Shown here: positions 6,110 through 19,427 of the stretch, piece after piece
Layout: each line of letters opens with the position of its first letter
Position numbering within the stretch: the first letter of the stretch is position 1
Assembly: GCA_036563245.1 (NCBI GenBank)
Contig: DATCMU010000002.1
Location: 1-19,427 of the forward strand
Reading direction: 5' to 3'
Source: DATCMU01 sp036563245
GTDB lineage: Bacteria; Pseudomonadota; Alphaproteobacteria; Rhizobiales; Devosiaceae
DNA length: 19,427 nucleotides
Position numbers and translations under genes: made by a program
The notes under the pieces: model-generated
Seen by the model: the letters and a program-made list of their open reading frames with translations, nothing else
What the model was told of the DNA's origin: nothing
Databases searched by the model: none

Positions 6110-6487
6110 ATGGCTGATCTGGCTAAACTTGTAGATGAATTGTCGTCCCTGACCGTTCTTGAGGCGTCCGAGCTTTCCAAGATGCTCGAAGAGAAGTGGG
6201 GCGTCTCCGCCGCCGCTCCGGTCGCGGTTGCCGCCGTTGGTGGCGCTGCCGCTCCGGCCGAGGCTGCCGAAGAGCAGACCGAGTTCGACGTGATCCTGGC
6301 GTCCTTCGGCGACCAGAAGATCAACGTGATCAAGGAAGTGCGCGGCATCACCGGCCTGGGTCTTGGCGAAGCCAAGGCGCTGGTCGAGGGCGCGCCCAAG
6401 GCCGTCAAGGAAGGCGTTTCCAAGGCCGAGGCCGAGGACATCAAGGCCAAGCTCGAGGCCGCTGGCGCCAAGGTCGAACTCAAGTAG
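6110..6487 (+). CDS. rplL: 50S ribosomal protein L7/L12
   Basis: The product is 125 residues. The N-terminal dimerisation helices are residues 1-~35 (MADLAKLVDELSSLTVLEAS). An Ala/Gly/Pro-rich hinge follows at ~37-58. The globular C-terminal domain begins EFDVILASFGDQKINVIKEV and contains GLGLGEAKALVEGAPKAVKEG. L12 dimers form the flexible stalk that recruits EF-G and EF-Tu. AGGA at 6101-6104 supports the ATG at 6110 rather than the out-of-frame ATG at 6105. It is followed by an attenuator-like region before rpoB. Confidence 0.98.
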   Translation: MADLAKLVDELSSLTVLEASELSKMLEEKWGVSAAAPVAVAAVGGAAAPAEAAEEQTEFDVILASFGDQKINVIKEVRGITGLGLGEAKALVEGAPKAVKEGVSKAEAEDIKAKLEAAGAKVELK

Positions 6488-6504
6488 TTCGTCTTTACGT
6501 TTCG

Positions 6505-6531
6505 CGGGGCGGCGTTGCGCACGCCGCCCCG
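6505..6531 (+). terminator. Strong stem-loop after rplL (attenuator candidate)
   Basis: CGGGGCGGCGT (6505-6515) pairs perfectly with ACGCCGCCCCG (6521-6531) around TGCGC. Only three T follow, so it should terminate partially at best. It lies 18 bp after the rplL stop, where E. coli has its rplL-rpoB attenuator and RNase III processing site. Confidence 0.6.
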
Positions 6532-6634
6532 TTTCCCCCCGTAACGGTTCAATTGCCGTTCGGGCCGCCGGCCGGAAATGGCAGGGGCGGAGTTGCGGAC
6601 TAGACACGGAACTGGACGGCAGATTTCCTGAGAC

Positions 6635-6658
6635 CCGACGGCTGATGGTCGGCTTTTT
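6635..6658 (+). terminator. Second, short terminator-like hairpin before rpoB
   Basis: CCGAC (6635-6639) pairs with GTCGG (6648-6652) around an 8-nt loop, followed by C and five T (6654-6658). The stem is short, which suggests partial termination. It lies 43 bp before rpoB. The rest of the 213-bp gap (6532-6634) shows no clear promoter. Confidence 0.45.
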
Positions 6659-6700
6659 GGAATTTTGCTTCCGGACATCGAGAGAGAGATAGGAGCGGGT

Positions 6701-9700
6701 ATGGCTACCACGTTCAACGGGCGCCGCAAGGTACGCAAGTCCTTCGGATCCATTCGCGAAGTCACGGACATGCCGAACCTGATCGAGGTGCAGAAGGCAT
6801 CCTACGATCAGTTTCTGTTGGTGGGCGAGCCGGATGGCGGCCGCCCCAATGAGGGCCTGCAGGCCGTCTTCAAGTCAGTTTTCCCGATCAGCGATTTTTC
6901 CAGCACGGCTTCACTGGAATTCGTTCGCTACGAATTCGAGCCGCCCAAATATGACGTGGACGAGTGCCGCCAGCGCGACATGACGTTTGCCGCGCCGCTC
7001 AAGGTGACCCTCCGCCTGATCGTTTTCGAGGTGGATGAGGATACCGGCGCACGTTCGGTCAAGGACATCAAGGAGCAGGATGTCTACATGGGCGACATGC
7101 CGCTCATGACTTCGAACGGCACCTTCATCGTCAACGGCACCGAGCGCGTGATCGTGTCGCAGATGCACCGTTCGCCGGGCGTCTTCTTCGATCACGACAA
7201 GGGCAAGACCCACTCTTCGGGCAAGCTGTTGTTCGCTGCCCGCATCATTCCGTATCGCGGTTCCTGGCTCGATATCGAGTTCGATGCCAAGGACGTGGTC
7301 TATGCGCGTATCGATCGCCGCCGCAAGATTCCGGTGACCTCGCTGCTCAAGGCGCTCGGCATGGATGCCGAGGAGATCCTCGACACCTACTACAATACCC
7401 TTGTCTTCGAGAAGACCGCGAATGGGTGGCAGAAGCCCTATGAGTGGGAGAAGATGAAGGGCGTAAAGCCCACCCACGACCTGATCGACGCCAAGACCGG
7501 CGACGTCGTGCACGAGGGCGGCAAGAAGCTCGCCGCGCGAGCCGCAAAGAAGCTGGCCGAAAACGGCCTGACGCACCTGCTGGCGGTCGACGAGGATCTC
7601 TATGGCAGCTACATCGCGCGGGATCTCATCAACCCGGAAACCGGCGAAATCTACGCCGAGGCCGGCGACGAGATCGACGCGGCCCTTCTGACCAAGCTGG
7701 TCGACAAGGGCTTTGACGAGCTGCCGATCCTCGATATCGACCACGTCACGGTGGGGGCCTACATCCGCAACACGCTGGCAGTCGACAAGAACGAGGGCCG
7801 CGAGGATGCGCTGTTCGATATCTATCGGGTGATGCGCCCTGGCGAGCCGCCGACCATCGAGACGGCGGAAGCGATGTTCCATTCGCTGTTCTTCGACGCC
7901 GAGCGTTACGACCTGAGCGCGGTCGGTCGCGTGAAGATGAACATGCGGCTCGATCTCGATGTCGAGGACACCGTTCGCGTTCTGCGCAAGGATGACATCG
8001 TCGAGGTGGTTCGCACGCTGGTCAACCTGCGCGACGGGCAGGGCGAGATCGACGATATCGACAACCTGGGCAATCGCCGCGTGCGTTCGGTCGGCGAGCT
8101 GATGGAGAACCATTATCGCCTGGGCCTGCTGCGCATGGAGCGCGCCATCAAGGAGCGCATGTCGTCGGTGGAAATCGACACCGTGATGCCGCAGGACCTG
8201 ATCAACGCCAAGCCGGCCGCCGCGGCCGTGCGCGAGTTCTTCGGCTCCTCGCAGCTTTCCCAGTTCATGGACCAGACGAACCCGCTGTCCGAGATCACGC
8301 ACAAGCGGCGCCTTTCGGCGCTTGGCCCGGGCGGCCTGACGCGCGAGCGCGCCGGTTTCGAGGTGCGTGACGTGCACCCGACCCACTACGGCCGTATCTG
8401 TCCGATCGAGACGCCGGAAGGGCCGAATATCGGCCTGATCAATTCGCTTGCGACTTTCGCTCGCGTCAACAAGTACGGGTTCATCGAAGCACCCTATCGC
8501 AAGGTCGTCGATGGCAAGGTGACGGACGAAGTCGTCTATCTGTCGGCCATGGAAGAGGCCAAGCACTTTGTCGCCCAGGCCAATGCCAAGCTGACCGCGA
8601 AGAACGAGTTCGAGCAGGACCTGGTCGTCGCCCGGCACGCAGGCGACAACGGCCTGACGCCCAAGGAAACCATCGACCTGATGGACGTTTCGCCCAAGCA
8701 GGTCGTTTCGGTCGCCGCGGCGCTCATTCCGTTCCTCGAAAACGACGACGCAAACCGCGCCCTGATGGGCTCGAACATGCAGCGCCAGGCCGTGCCGCTT
8801 CTCAGGGCCGAGGCCCCGTTCGTGGGCACCGGCATGGAGCCGGTGGTGGCGCGCGACTCCGGCGCGGCGATCGTTGCCAAGCGCAGCGGCATCGTGGACC
8901 AGGTGGATGCAACGCGTATCGTTATCCGGGCCACGGAGGAAACCGATCCTTCCAAGGCCGGTGTCGACATCTTCAATCTGATGAAGTTCCAGCGCTCGAA
9001 CCAGTCAACCTGCATCAACCAGCGTCCGCTGGTGGTGGTGGGCGACCATGTCGAGGCAGGGGACATCATCGCCGACGGTCCCTCGACCGACCTTGGCGAT
9101 CTGGCCCTGGGCCGCAACGTGCTCGTCGCGTTCATGCCCTGGAACGGCTACAACTACGAGGACTCCATCCTCTTGAGCGAACGCATCGTGATGGATGACG
9201 TCTTCACCTCGATCCATATCGAGGAATACGAGGTGATGGCCCGCGACACCAAGCTGGGTCCGGAAGAAATCACCCGGGATATCCCCAACGTTTCCGAAGA
9301 GGCGCTCAAGAACCTCGACGAGGCGGGCATCGTCCACATCGGCGCCGAGGTCGGACCGGGCGACATCCTTGTGGGCAAGATCACGCCCAAGGGCGAGTCG
9401 CCGATGACGCCTGAAGAAAAGCTCCTGCGGGCCATCTTCGGCGAGAAGGCCTCGGACGTTCGCGACACCTCGCTGCGCGTGCCTCCGGGCGACGCGGGCA
9501 CGGTTGTCGAGGTGCGGGTGTTCAATCGCCACGGCATCGAGAAGGACGAGCGCGCCATGGCCATCGAGCGCGAGGAAATCGAGCGCCTGGCCAAGGACCG
9601 CGACGACGAGCAGTCGATTCTCGACCGCAACGTGTACGCGCGCCTCAAGGAGATGCTGTTCGGCCGTTCGGCAAATGCCGGGCCGAAGGGTTATGTCGCG

Positions 9701-10840
9701 GGGACCAAGCTCAACGACTCCATCTTCGAAGCGCATCCGCGTTCCAAGTGGTGGCAGTTCGCGGTCGATGACGACAAGGTCATGGCCGAAATGGAAGCCT
9801 TGCACGCCCAGTACGACGAGAGCCGCCGCCTGCTTGAGCAGCGGTTCATCGACAAGGTCGACAAGCTGCAGCGCGGCGACGAACTGCCTCCGGGCGTGAT
9901 GAAGATGGTCAAGGTCTTCGTTGCGACCAAGCGCAAGATCCAGTCCGGCGACAAGATGGCTGGCCGGCACGGCAACAAGGGCGTGGTCTCGCGGATCATG
10001 CCGGTCGAGGACATGCCCTATCTCGAAGACGGCACGCATGTCGATATCGTGCTCAACCCGTTGGGCGTGCCTTCGCGCATGAACGTGGGGCAGATCCTCG
10101 AGACCCATCTTGGATGGGCCTGCTCGGGCATGGGCCGCAAGATCGGCGATCTTCTCGCCGCCTACCAGGCGAGCGGCGACATCAAGCCGCTCAAGTCCGA
10201 AGTCAATGATCTGTTCGCGGGCGACGACTACGTCACCAACCTCGACGACGAGGGAACCGCGCGGCTGGGCGAACACCTGTCCAAGGGCGTTCCGATTGCC
10301 ACGCCGGTTTTCGATGGCGCCAAGGAAGCCGACATCGTGCACATGCTGGAACGGGCGGGGCTGAAGGCTTCCGGTCAGTCCACCGTCTATGACGGACGCA
10401 CGGGCGAGCAGTTCGACCGTCAGGTGACCGTGGGCTATATCTACATGCTCAAGCTTCACCACCTGGTGGACGACAAGATCCACGCCCGCTCGATCGGGCC
10501 GTACAGCCTGGTTACCCAGCAGCCGCTGGGTGGCAAGGCGCAGTTCGGCGGACAGCGTTTCGGCGAAATGGAGGTGTGGGCACTCGAGGCATACGGCGCG
10601 GCCTATACCTTGCAGGAAATGCTCACCATCAAGTCGGACGACGTGGCGGGCCGAACCAAGGTCTATGAGGCAATCGTGCGTGGCGACGATACCTTCGAGG
10701 CCGGCATTCCGGAGAGCTTTAACGTGCTCGTGAAGGAAATGCGGTCGCTTGGGTTGAACGTCGAACTTGATACGACCGAAGCCGAACCTGCGAACGAGGC
10801 GGAAGCCGAACTCGCACCACCTGCGGACGCGGCGGAATAA
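6701..10840 (+). CDS. rpoB: DNA-directed RNA polymerase subunit beta
   Basis: The product is 1379 residues, the usual size for alphaproteobacterial beta. The rifampicin pocket SSQLSQFMDQTNPLSEITH is centred on Asp524, followed by KRRLSALGPGGLTRERAGFEVRD in which the key His, Arg and Ser positions of the sensitive type are kept. The active-site lysines are Lys1085 and Lys1093 (KMAGRHGNKG). The C-terminal clamp segment ends SLGLNVEL and then runs on into an acidic Ala/Glu tail of ~23 residues. The ATG at 6701 has AGGAG at 6691-6695; an in-frame TTG at 6665 has no support. Beta forms the polymerase core with beta' and alpha. It is co-transcribed with rpoC 85 bp downstream. Confidence 0.99.
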   Translation: MATTFNGRRKVRKSFGSIREVTDMPNLIEVQKASYDQFLLVGEPDGGRPNEGLQAVFKSVFPISDFSSTASLEFVRYEFEPPKYDVDECRQRDMTFAAPLKVTLRLIVFEVDEDTGARSVKDIKEQDVYMGDMPLMTSNGTFIVNGTERVIVSQMHRSPGVFFDHDKGKTHSSGKLLFAARIIPYRGSWLDIEFDAKDVVYARIDRRRKIPVTSLLKALGMDAEEILDTYYNTLVFEKTANGWQKPYEWEKMKGVKPTHDLIDAKTGDVVHEGGKKLAARAAKKLAENGLTHLLAVDEDLYGSYIARDLINPETGEIYAEAGDEIDAALLTKLVDKGFDELPILDIDHVTVGAYIRNTLAVDKNEGREDALFDIYRVMRPGEPPTIETAEAMFHSLFFDAERYDLSAVGRVKMNMRLDLDVEDTVRVLRKDDIVEVVRTLVNLRDGQGEIDDIDNLGNRRVRSVGELMENHYRLGLLRMERAIKERMSSVEIDTVMPQDLINAKPAAAAVREFFGSSQLSQFMDQTNPLSEITHKRRLSALGPGGLTRERAGFEVRDVHPTHYGRICPIETPEGPNIGLINSLATFARVNKYGFIEAPYRKVVDGKVTDEVVYLSAMEEAKHFVAQANAKLTAKNEFEQDLVVARHAGDNGLTPKETIDLMDVSPKQVVSVAAALIPFLENDDANRALMGSNMQRQAVPLLRAEAPFVGTGMEPVVARDSGAAIVAKRSGIVDQVDATRIVIRATEETDPSKAGVDIFNLMKFQRSNQSTCINQRPLVVVGDHVEAGDIIADGPSTDLGDLALGRNVLVAFMPWNGYNYEDSILLSERIVMDDVFTSIHIEEYEVMARDTKLGPEEITRDIPNVSEEALKNLDEAGIVHIGAEVGPGDILVGKITPKGESPMTPEEKLLRAIFGEKASDVRDTSLRVPPGDAGTVVEVRVFNRHGIEKDERAMAIEREEIERLAKDRDDEQSILDRNVYARLKEMLFGRSANAGPKGYVAGTKLNDSIFEAHPRSKWWQFAVDDDKVMAEMEALHAQYDESRRLLEQRFIDKVDKLQRGDELPPGVMKMVKVFVATKRKIQSGDKMAGRHGNKGVVSRIMPVEDMPYLEDGTHVDIVLNPLGVPSRMNVGQILETHLGWACSGMGRKIGDLLAAYQASGDIKPLKSEVNDLFAGDDYVTNLDDEGTARLGEHLSKGVPIATPVFDGAKEADIVHMLERAGLKASGQSTVYDGRTGEQFDRQVTVGYIYMLKLHHLVDDKIHARSIGPYSLVTQQPLGGKAQFGGQRFGEMEVWALEAYGAAYTLQEMLTIKSDDVAGRTKVYEAIVRGDDTFEAGIPESFNVLVKEMRSLGLNVELDTTEAEPANEAEAELAPPADAAE

Positions 10841-10881
10841 GCCGGCGCGAACCCAAACGAACCATTTCATTCCGCAGGATG

Positions 10882-10902
10882 CGGGGTGGCGGCGCCACCC
10901 CG
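10882..10902 (+). repeat. 9-bp GC-rich hairpin between rpoB and rpoC
   Basis: CGGGGTGGC (10882-10890) pairs perfectly with GCCACCCCG (10894-10902) around GGC. No T-run follows. It ends 12 nt before the rpoC Shine-Dalgarno AGGAG (10915-10919). It is likely an mRNA stability or processing element; the role is inferred. Confidence 0.55.
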
Positions 10903-10925
10903 GTCCACGGAACGAGGAGAGACAG

Positions 10926-15146
<4,221 letters not shown>

Positions 15147-15160
15147 GCCGGACGTGGAAT

Positions 15161-15192
15161 GGAGAGGGGGCTTCGGCCCCCTCTCTCGTTTT
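15161..15192 (+). terminator. Rho-independent terminator of the rpoBC operon
   Basis: GAGAGGGGGC (15162-15171) pairs perfectly with GCCCCCTCTC (15176-15185) around a TTCG loop closed by C-G, a very stable tetraloop. A T-rich stretch with TTTT follows at 15189-15192. It lies 15 bp after the rpoC stop and separates the rpo genes from the methyltransferase. Confidence 0.85.
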
Positions 15193-15265
15193 CAGCGCCA
15201 TGAGATGCGTTGGCGCAGCATCCGCGGGCGGGCGGCCAAATGCGCGGGTAACGTGGGAGGGGAAG

Positions 15266-15931
15266 ATGCGTGAGGATGTCTGGCGCAGGGTCGACGAATA
15301 TCTGGAGCGTACGCTTGGTCTGAAGGACGAAGTCCTCGAGCGCACGCTGGAGGCCAATCGCACCGCGGGGCTGCCGCCGATTGACGTCTCGGCCACTCAC
15401 GGGCGTTTCCTGTCCATGCTGGTGCGCATGTGCAGCGCCCGGCGGATCCTGGAAGTGGGGACGCTCGGGGGATATTCCACCATCTGGATGGCCAGGGAGC
15501 TTCCCGAGGATGGGCGCCTGGTGACGCTGGAACGCGAGCCGTTGCATGCTCGAGTCGCGCGCCGGAATATCGAGGACGCGGGACTAGCGGAACGGGTCGA
15601 GGTGAGGGAAGGGCCGGCGACCGAATCGCTGGCGGAGCTTGCCGGTGAGACCCCGGCGCCATTCGATCTGGTGTTCATCGACGCGGACAAGGTCAACAAC
15701 GCCATCTATATCGACTGGGCCCTGCGCCTGGGTCGACCCGGAACCGTGATCGTTTGCGATAATGTGATCCGCGGCGGCGGCGTGCTTGATTCGAATAGTC
15801 CGGATCGCAGTGTTTCCGGCGCCCGTGCAGCCATCGAGACCTTCGGATCCAATCCGCGCCTGATGGCAACGGCCCTGCAGACTGTCGGAGTGAAGGGCCA
15901 TGACGGTTTCGCCATCGCTATCGTGCGCTGA
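15266..15931 (+). CDS. Class I SAM-dependent O-methyltransferase (caffeoyl-CoA OMT-like)
   Basis: This 221-residue protein has the cation-dependent O-methyltransferase fold. SAM-binding motif I is EVGTLGGYS (63-71), and Glu89 in VTLERE fits the ribose contact. FIDADK (137-142) and CDNVI (164-168) supply the expected metal ligands Asp139, Asp165 and Asn166. Family members methylate vicinal hydroxyls on small aromatic molecules; the substrate here is unknown. The ATG at 15266 has GGAGGGG at 15256-15262. An in-frame start at 15200 would add 22 non-conserved residues. It sits alone between the rpoC terminator and the str promoter, so it is a separate unit in a position where rpoC is usually followed by rpsL. 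No promoter of its own was clear. Confidence 0.9.
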   Translation: MREDVWRRVDEYLERTLGLKDEVLERTLEANRTAGLPPIDVSATHGRFLSMLVRMCSARRILEVGTLGGYSTIWMARELPEDGRLVTLEREPLHARVARRNIEDAGLAERVEVREGPATESLAELAGETPAPFDLVFIDADKVNNAIYIDWALRLGRPGTVIVCDNVIRGGGVLDSNSPDRSVSGARAAIETFGSNPRLMATALQTVGVKGHDGFAIAIVR

Positions 15932-15976
15932 TTGCCTCGATCCGGCCCTTTGGTGCGGCTTTTTTGGTGGGCAGCC

Positions 15977-16005
15977 TTGACGCACCGGAATCGTCAGAGT
16001 ATAGC
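15977..16005 (+). promoter_or_regulatory. Promoter of the str operon (rpsL-rpsG-fusA-tuf)
   Basis: TTGACG (15977-15982) and TATAGC (16000-16005) are separated by exactly 17 bp. This is the best sigma70/RpoD-type match I saw in the window. Transcription would start near 16012 and give a leader of about 250 nt before rpsL. Confidence 0.75.
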
Positions 16006-16011
16006 GAGCCC

Positions 16012-16260
16012 ACCTTCGCGGTTGGTCGTGACCCGTAGCCGGATTTCCGCCCCATAGGGCGGTCCATCCAGACGGGCCAAACACACTGTCGGGGATAAAG
16101 ACGTAGCGATCCTTTCTGCACGCATGAACGCTCCCGAATGGGGGTGGTCCGCTGCTTTTGTGAGGCGCCTCCGGCCATTGGGGTCGGGCTGTGCGCCTCG
16201 TTTGGCTTGCTACGTTCGACGCGAGAAGAGTTGGACGGAAAGAAAGAAGGTTCGAGCTCA
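16012..16260 (+). promoter_or_regulatory. Structured 5' leader of the str operon mRNA
   Basis: No conserved gene lies in this ~250-nt leader. CCGCCC (16047-16052) pairs with GGGCGG (16057-16062) around CATA. A larger hairpin is closed by GAGGCGC (16162-16168) with GCGCCTC (16193-16199). It contains an inner stem, CCGGCC with GGTCGG, with one G-U pair. GAGGCGCCTC (16162-16171) is also a self-palindrome, so two folds compete. The rpsL Shine-Dalgarno AAGG (16247-16250) is 10 nt before its ATG. Autoregulation by S7 or S12 is possible but unproven. Confidence 0.45.
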
Positions 16261-16632
16261 ATGCCGACCATTAACCAGCTGATCCGTAAGCCCAGGCAGG
16301 CGAAGCCGAAGCGGAACAAGGTGCCGGCGATGGAAGCAAACCCGCAGAAGCGCGGCGTTTGCACCCGTGTCTACACGACGACGCCGAAGAAGCCGAACTC
16401 CGCCCTGCGCAAGGTGGCGAAGGTGCGCCTGACCAATCAGCGCGAAGTGATCTCCTATATCCCGGGCGAAGGCCACAATCTGCAGGAGCACTCGGTTGTG
16501 CTTATCCGCGGTGGCCGTGTCCGAGACCTTCCTGGTGTGCGCTACCACATTCTGCGCGGCGTGCTTGACACGCAGAGCGTGAAGGATCGCAAGCAACGCC
16601 GTTCCAAGTACGGCGCCAAGCGGCCGAAGTAA
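16261..16632 (+). CDS. rpsL: 30S ribosomal protein S12
   Basis: The product is 123 residues. Conserved segments include QKRGVCTRVYTTTPKKPNSA (residues 30-48), GEGHNLQEHSVVLIRGGRV and the C-terminal RSKYGAKRPK. S12 lies at the decoding centre and governs accuracy and streptomycin response. Lys43 is kept, but position 88 is Arg (codon CGA, 16522-16524) in RVRDLPG, where E. coli has Lys. K88R is a known streptomycin-resistance change in other bacteria. I recall Arg88 as natural in sphingomonads, so this is probably a lineage feature. rpsG follows 17 bp later. Confidence 0.98.
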   Translation: MPTINQLIRKPRQAKPKRNKVPAMEANPQKRGVCTRVYTTTPKKPNSALRKVAKVRLTNQREVISYIPGEGHNLQEHSVVLIRGGRVRDLPGVRYHILRGVLDTQSVKDRKQRRSKYGAKRPK

Positions 16633-16649
16633 GAAGAGGTTATTGACAC

Positions 16650-17120
16650 ATGTCTCGTCGGCATCGTGCAGAGAAGCGTGAGATCATCCCGGACCCCAAG
16701 TTCGGCGACATCGTCGTTTCCAAGTTCATGAATTCCCTGATGAAGGACGGCAAGAAGTCCGCGGCCGAGGGTATCGTCTACGGCGCGTTCGACATCGTCC
16801 AGCAGAAGACGCGCCAGGATCCGGTGTCGGTCTTCCATCAGGCGCTCGATAACGTGCGCCCCGCCGTCGAGGTTCGCTCGCGGCGTGTCGGCGGCGCGAC
16901 CTATCAGGTTCCTGTCGAGGTGCGCACCGACCGTCAGCAGGCGCTGGCGATCCGCTGGCTCATCGACTCGGCCCGCAAGCGCGGCGAGCACACCATGGTC
17001 GAACGCCTCTCCGGCGAGCTCATGGATGCGCTTAATGGTCGTGGCCAGGCAGTGAAGAAGCGCGAAGACACGCACCGCATGGCGGATGCGAACCGCGCCT
17101 TCTCGCACTATCGCTGGTAA
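16650..17120 (+). CDS. rpsG: 30S ribosomal protein S7
   Basis: The product is 156 residues. It begins MSRRHRAEKREIIPDPKFGD and has the family signature KFMNSLMKDGKKSAAEGIVY. The rRNA-contacting GGATYQVPVEVR is at residues ~81-92, and the protein ends in HRMADANRAFSHYRW. S7 nucleates folding of the 3' major domain of 16S rRNA at the 30S head. AGAGG at 16635-16639 precedes the ATG. fusA starts 20 bp downstream. The short rpsL-rpsG gap leaves no room for an E. coli-like intercistronic S7 site. Confidence 0.98.
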   Translation: MSRRHRAEKREIIPDPKFGDIVVSKFMNSLMKDGKKSAAEGIVYGAFDIVQQKTRQDPVSVFHQALDNVRPAVEVRSRRVGGATYQVPVEVRTDRQQALAIRWLIDSARKRGEHTMVERLSGELMDALNGRGQAVKKREDTHRMADANRAFSHYRW

Positions 17121-17140
17121 ACGGTTCGGAGATCACGGAA

Positions 17141-19231
<2,091 letters not shown>

Positions 19232-19252
19232 TTGGGATCAACTGAACTACGC

Positions 19253-19266
19253 CAGCTCTTGAGCTG
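19253..19266 (+). repeat. Small hairpin between fusA and tuf
   Basis: CAGCTC (19253-19258) and GAGCTG (19261-19266) are perfect complements around TT. The hairpin lies within the 55-bp fusA-tuf gap, 9 nt before the Shine-Dalgarno GGAGAG. It may affect tuf translation or processing. Chance occurrence cannot be excluded for so short a stem. Confidence 0.35.
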
Positions 19267-19286
19267 AGTGGATACGGAGAGAAGCG

Positions 19287-19427
19287 ATGGCGAAGGAAAA
19301 GTTTTCGCGGACGAAGCCGCACTGCAACATTGGCACGATTGGTCACGTTGACCATGGCAAGACGTCTTTGACGGCTGCGATCACGAAGGTTCTGGCTGAG
19401 ACGGGTGGTGCGACGTTCAAGGCGTAC
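19287..19427 (+). CDS. tuf: Elongation factor Tu, N-terminal start (downstream tuf copy)
   Basis: The first 47 codons of tuf are present; the window ends inside the gene. The peptide starts MAKEKFSRTKPHCNIGTIGH and contains the G1 P-loop GHVDHGKT (residues ~18-25), followed by SLTAAITKVLAETGG. GGAGAG at 19276-19281 lies 5 nt before the ATG. It is the last gene of the str operon, in the same orientation as the tuf copy at 1-259. The two visible parts do not overlap, so their identity cannot be compared here. Confidence 0.97.
   Translation, partial: MAKEKFSRTKPHCNIGTIGHVDHGKTSLTAAITKVLAETGGATFKAY

Noticed and set aside
8240..8320. Rifampicin-resistance mutation in RpoB.
   Set aside because: The pocket keeps the Asp, His, Arg and Ser found in sensitive enzymes. 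The Thr in DQTNP differs from E. coli, but I believe it is common in the class.
15942..15965. T-run (15960-15965) after the O-methyltransferase as an intrinsic terminator.
   Set aside because: The preceding bases form only 3-bp stems, too weak to call a terminator, although factor-dependent ending near here is plausible.
16124..16280. Possible leader peptide of ~51 codons starting MNAPEWGW in the str leader and overlapping the rpsL start.
   Set aside because: No Shine-Dalgarno sequence precedes it, no family was recognised, and the overlap into rpsL out of frame would be harmful; likely chance.

Overview
The window is a core informational locus of a GC-rich alphaproteobacterium. It runs tuf - tRNA-Trp - secE - nusG - rplKAJL - rpoBC - rpsL - rpsG - fusA - tuf, all on the + strand. 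Within the class a sphingomonad (Sphingomonadales) is the best guess. The main clue is ribosomal protein S12, which has arginine at position 88 where most bacteria have lysine; I recall this as typical of sphingomonads. The order tRNA-Trp/secE/nusG also fits the class. This is family-level recognition, not a database result.

Layout. 1-259 is the last 85 codons of a tuf gene, followed by a partial duplicate of its tail, a perfect hairpin and an intrinsic terminator (260-437). 438-2779 is an accessory pair of divergent citrate-synthase-family genes; one carries an N-terminal helix-turn-helix. Their AT-rich intergenic region holds a strong Fur-box-like site. After a 19-bp hairpin comes tRNA-Trp (2884-2959). 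3133-6487 is secE, nusG, rplK, rplA, a structured ~370-nt leader, rplJ and rplL. 6488-6700 has two successive stem-loops that look like an attenuator ahead of rpoB (6701-10840) and rpoC (10926-15146). A UUCG-loop terminator closes that operon. A small SAM-dependent O-methyltransferase gene (15266-15931) sits between the rpo and str blocks. A good sigma70-type promoter at 15977-16005 then drives a ~250-nt structured leader and rpsL, rpsG, fusA and a second tuf (cut by the window end at codon 47).

How the genes work together. SecE is part of the translocon, and NusG joins RNA polymerase to elongation control and to ribosomes. L11, L1, L10 and L12 build the ribosomal stalks that recruit EF-G (fusA) and EF-Tu (tuf). 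RpoB and RpoC are the catalytic subunits of RNA polymerase, and S12 and S7 are 30S proteins. The stem-loops in the gaps fit the known strategy of tuning ribosomal protein against polymerase output.

Nearly everything is ordinary housekeeping. The non-routine parts are the citrate synthase pair with its possible iron-responsive operator, the duplicated tuf tail with a hairpin insert, the inserted methyltransferase, the switch-like L10 leader and the S12 R88 allele. I do not see a clearly new defence or mobile system.
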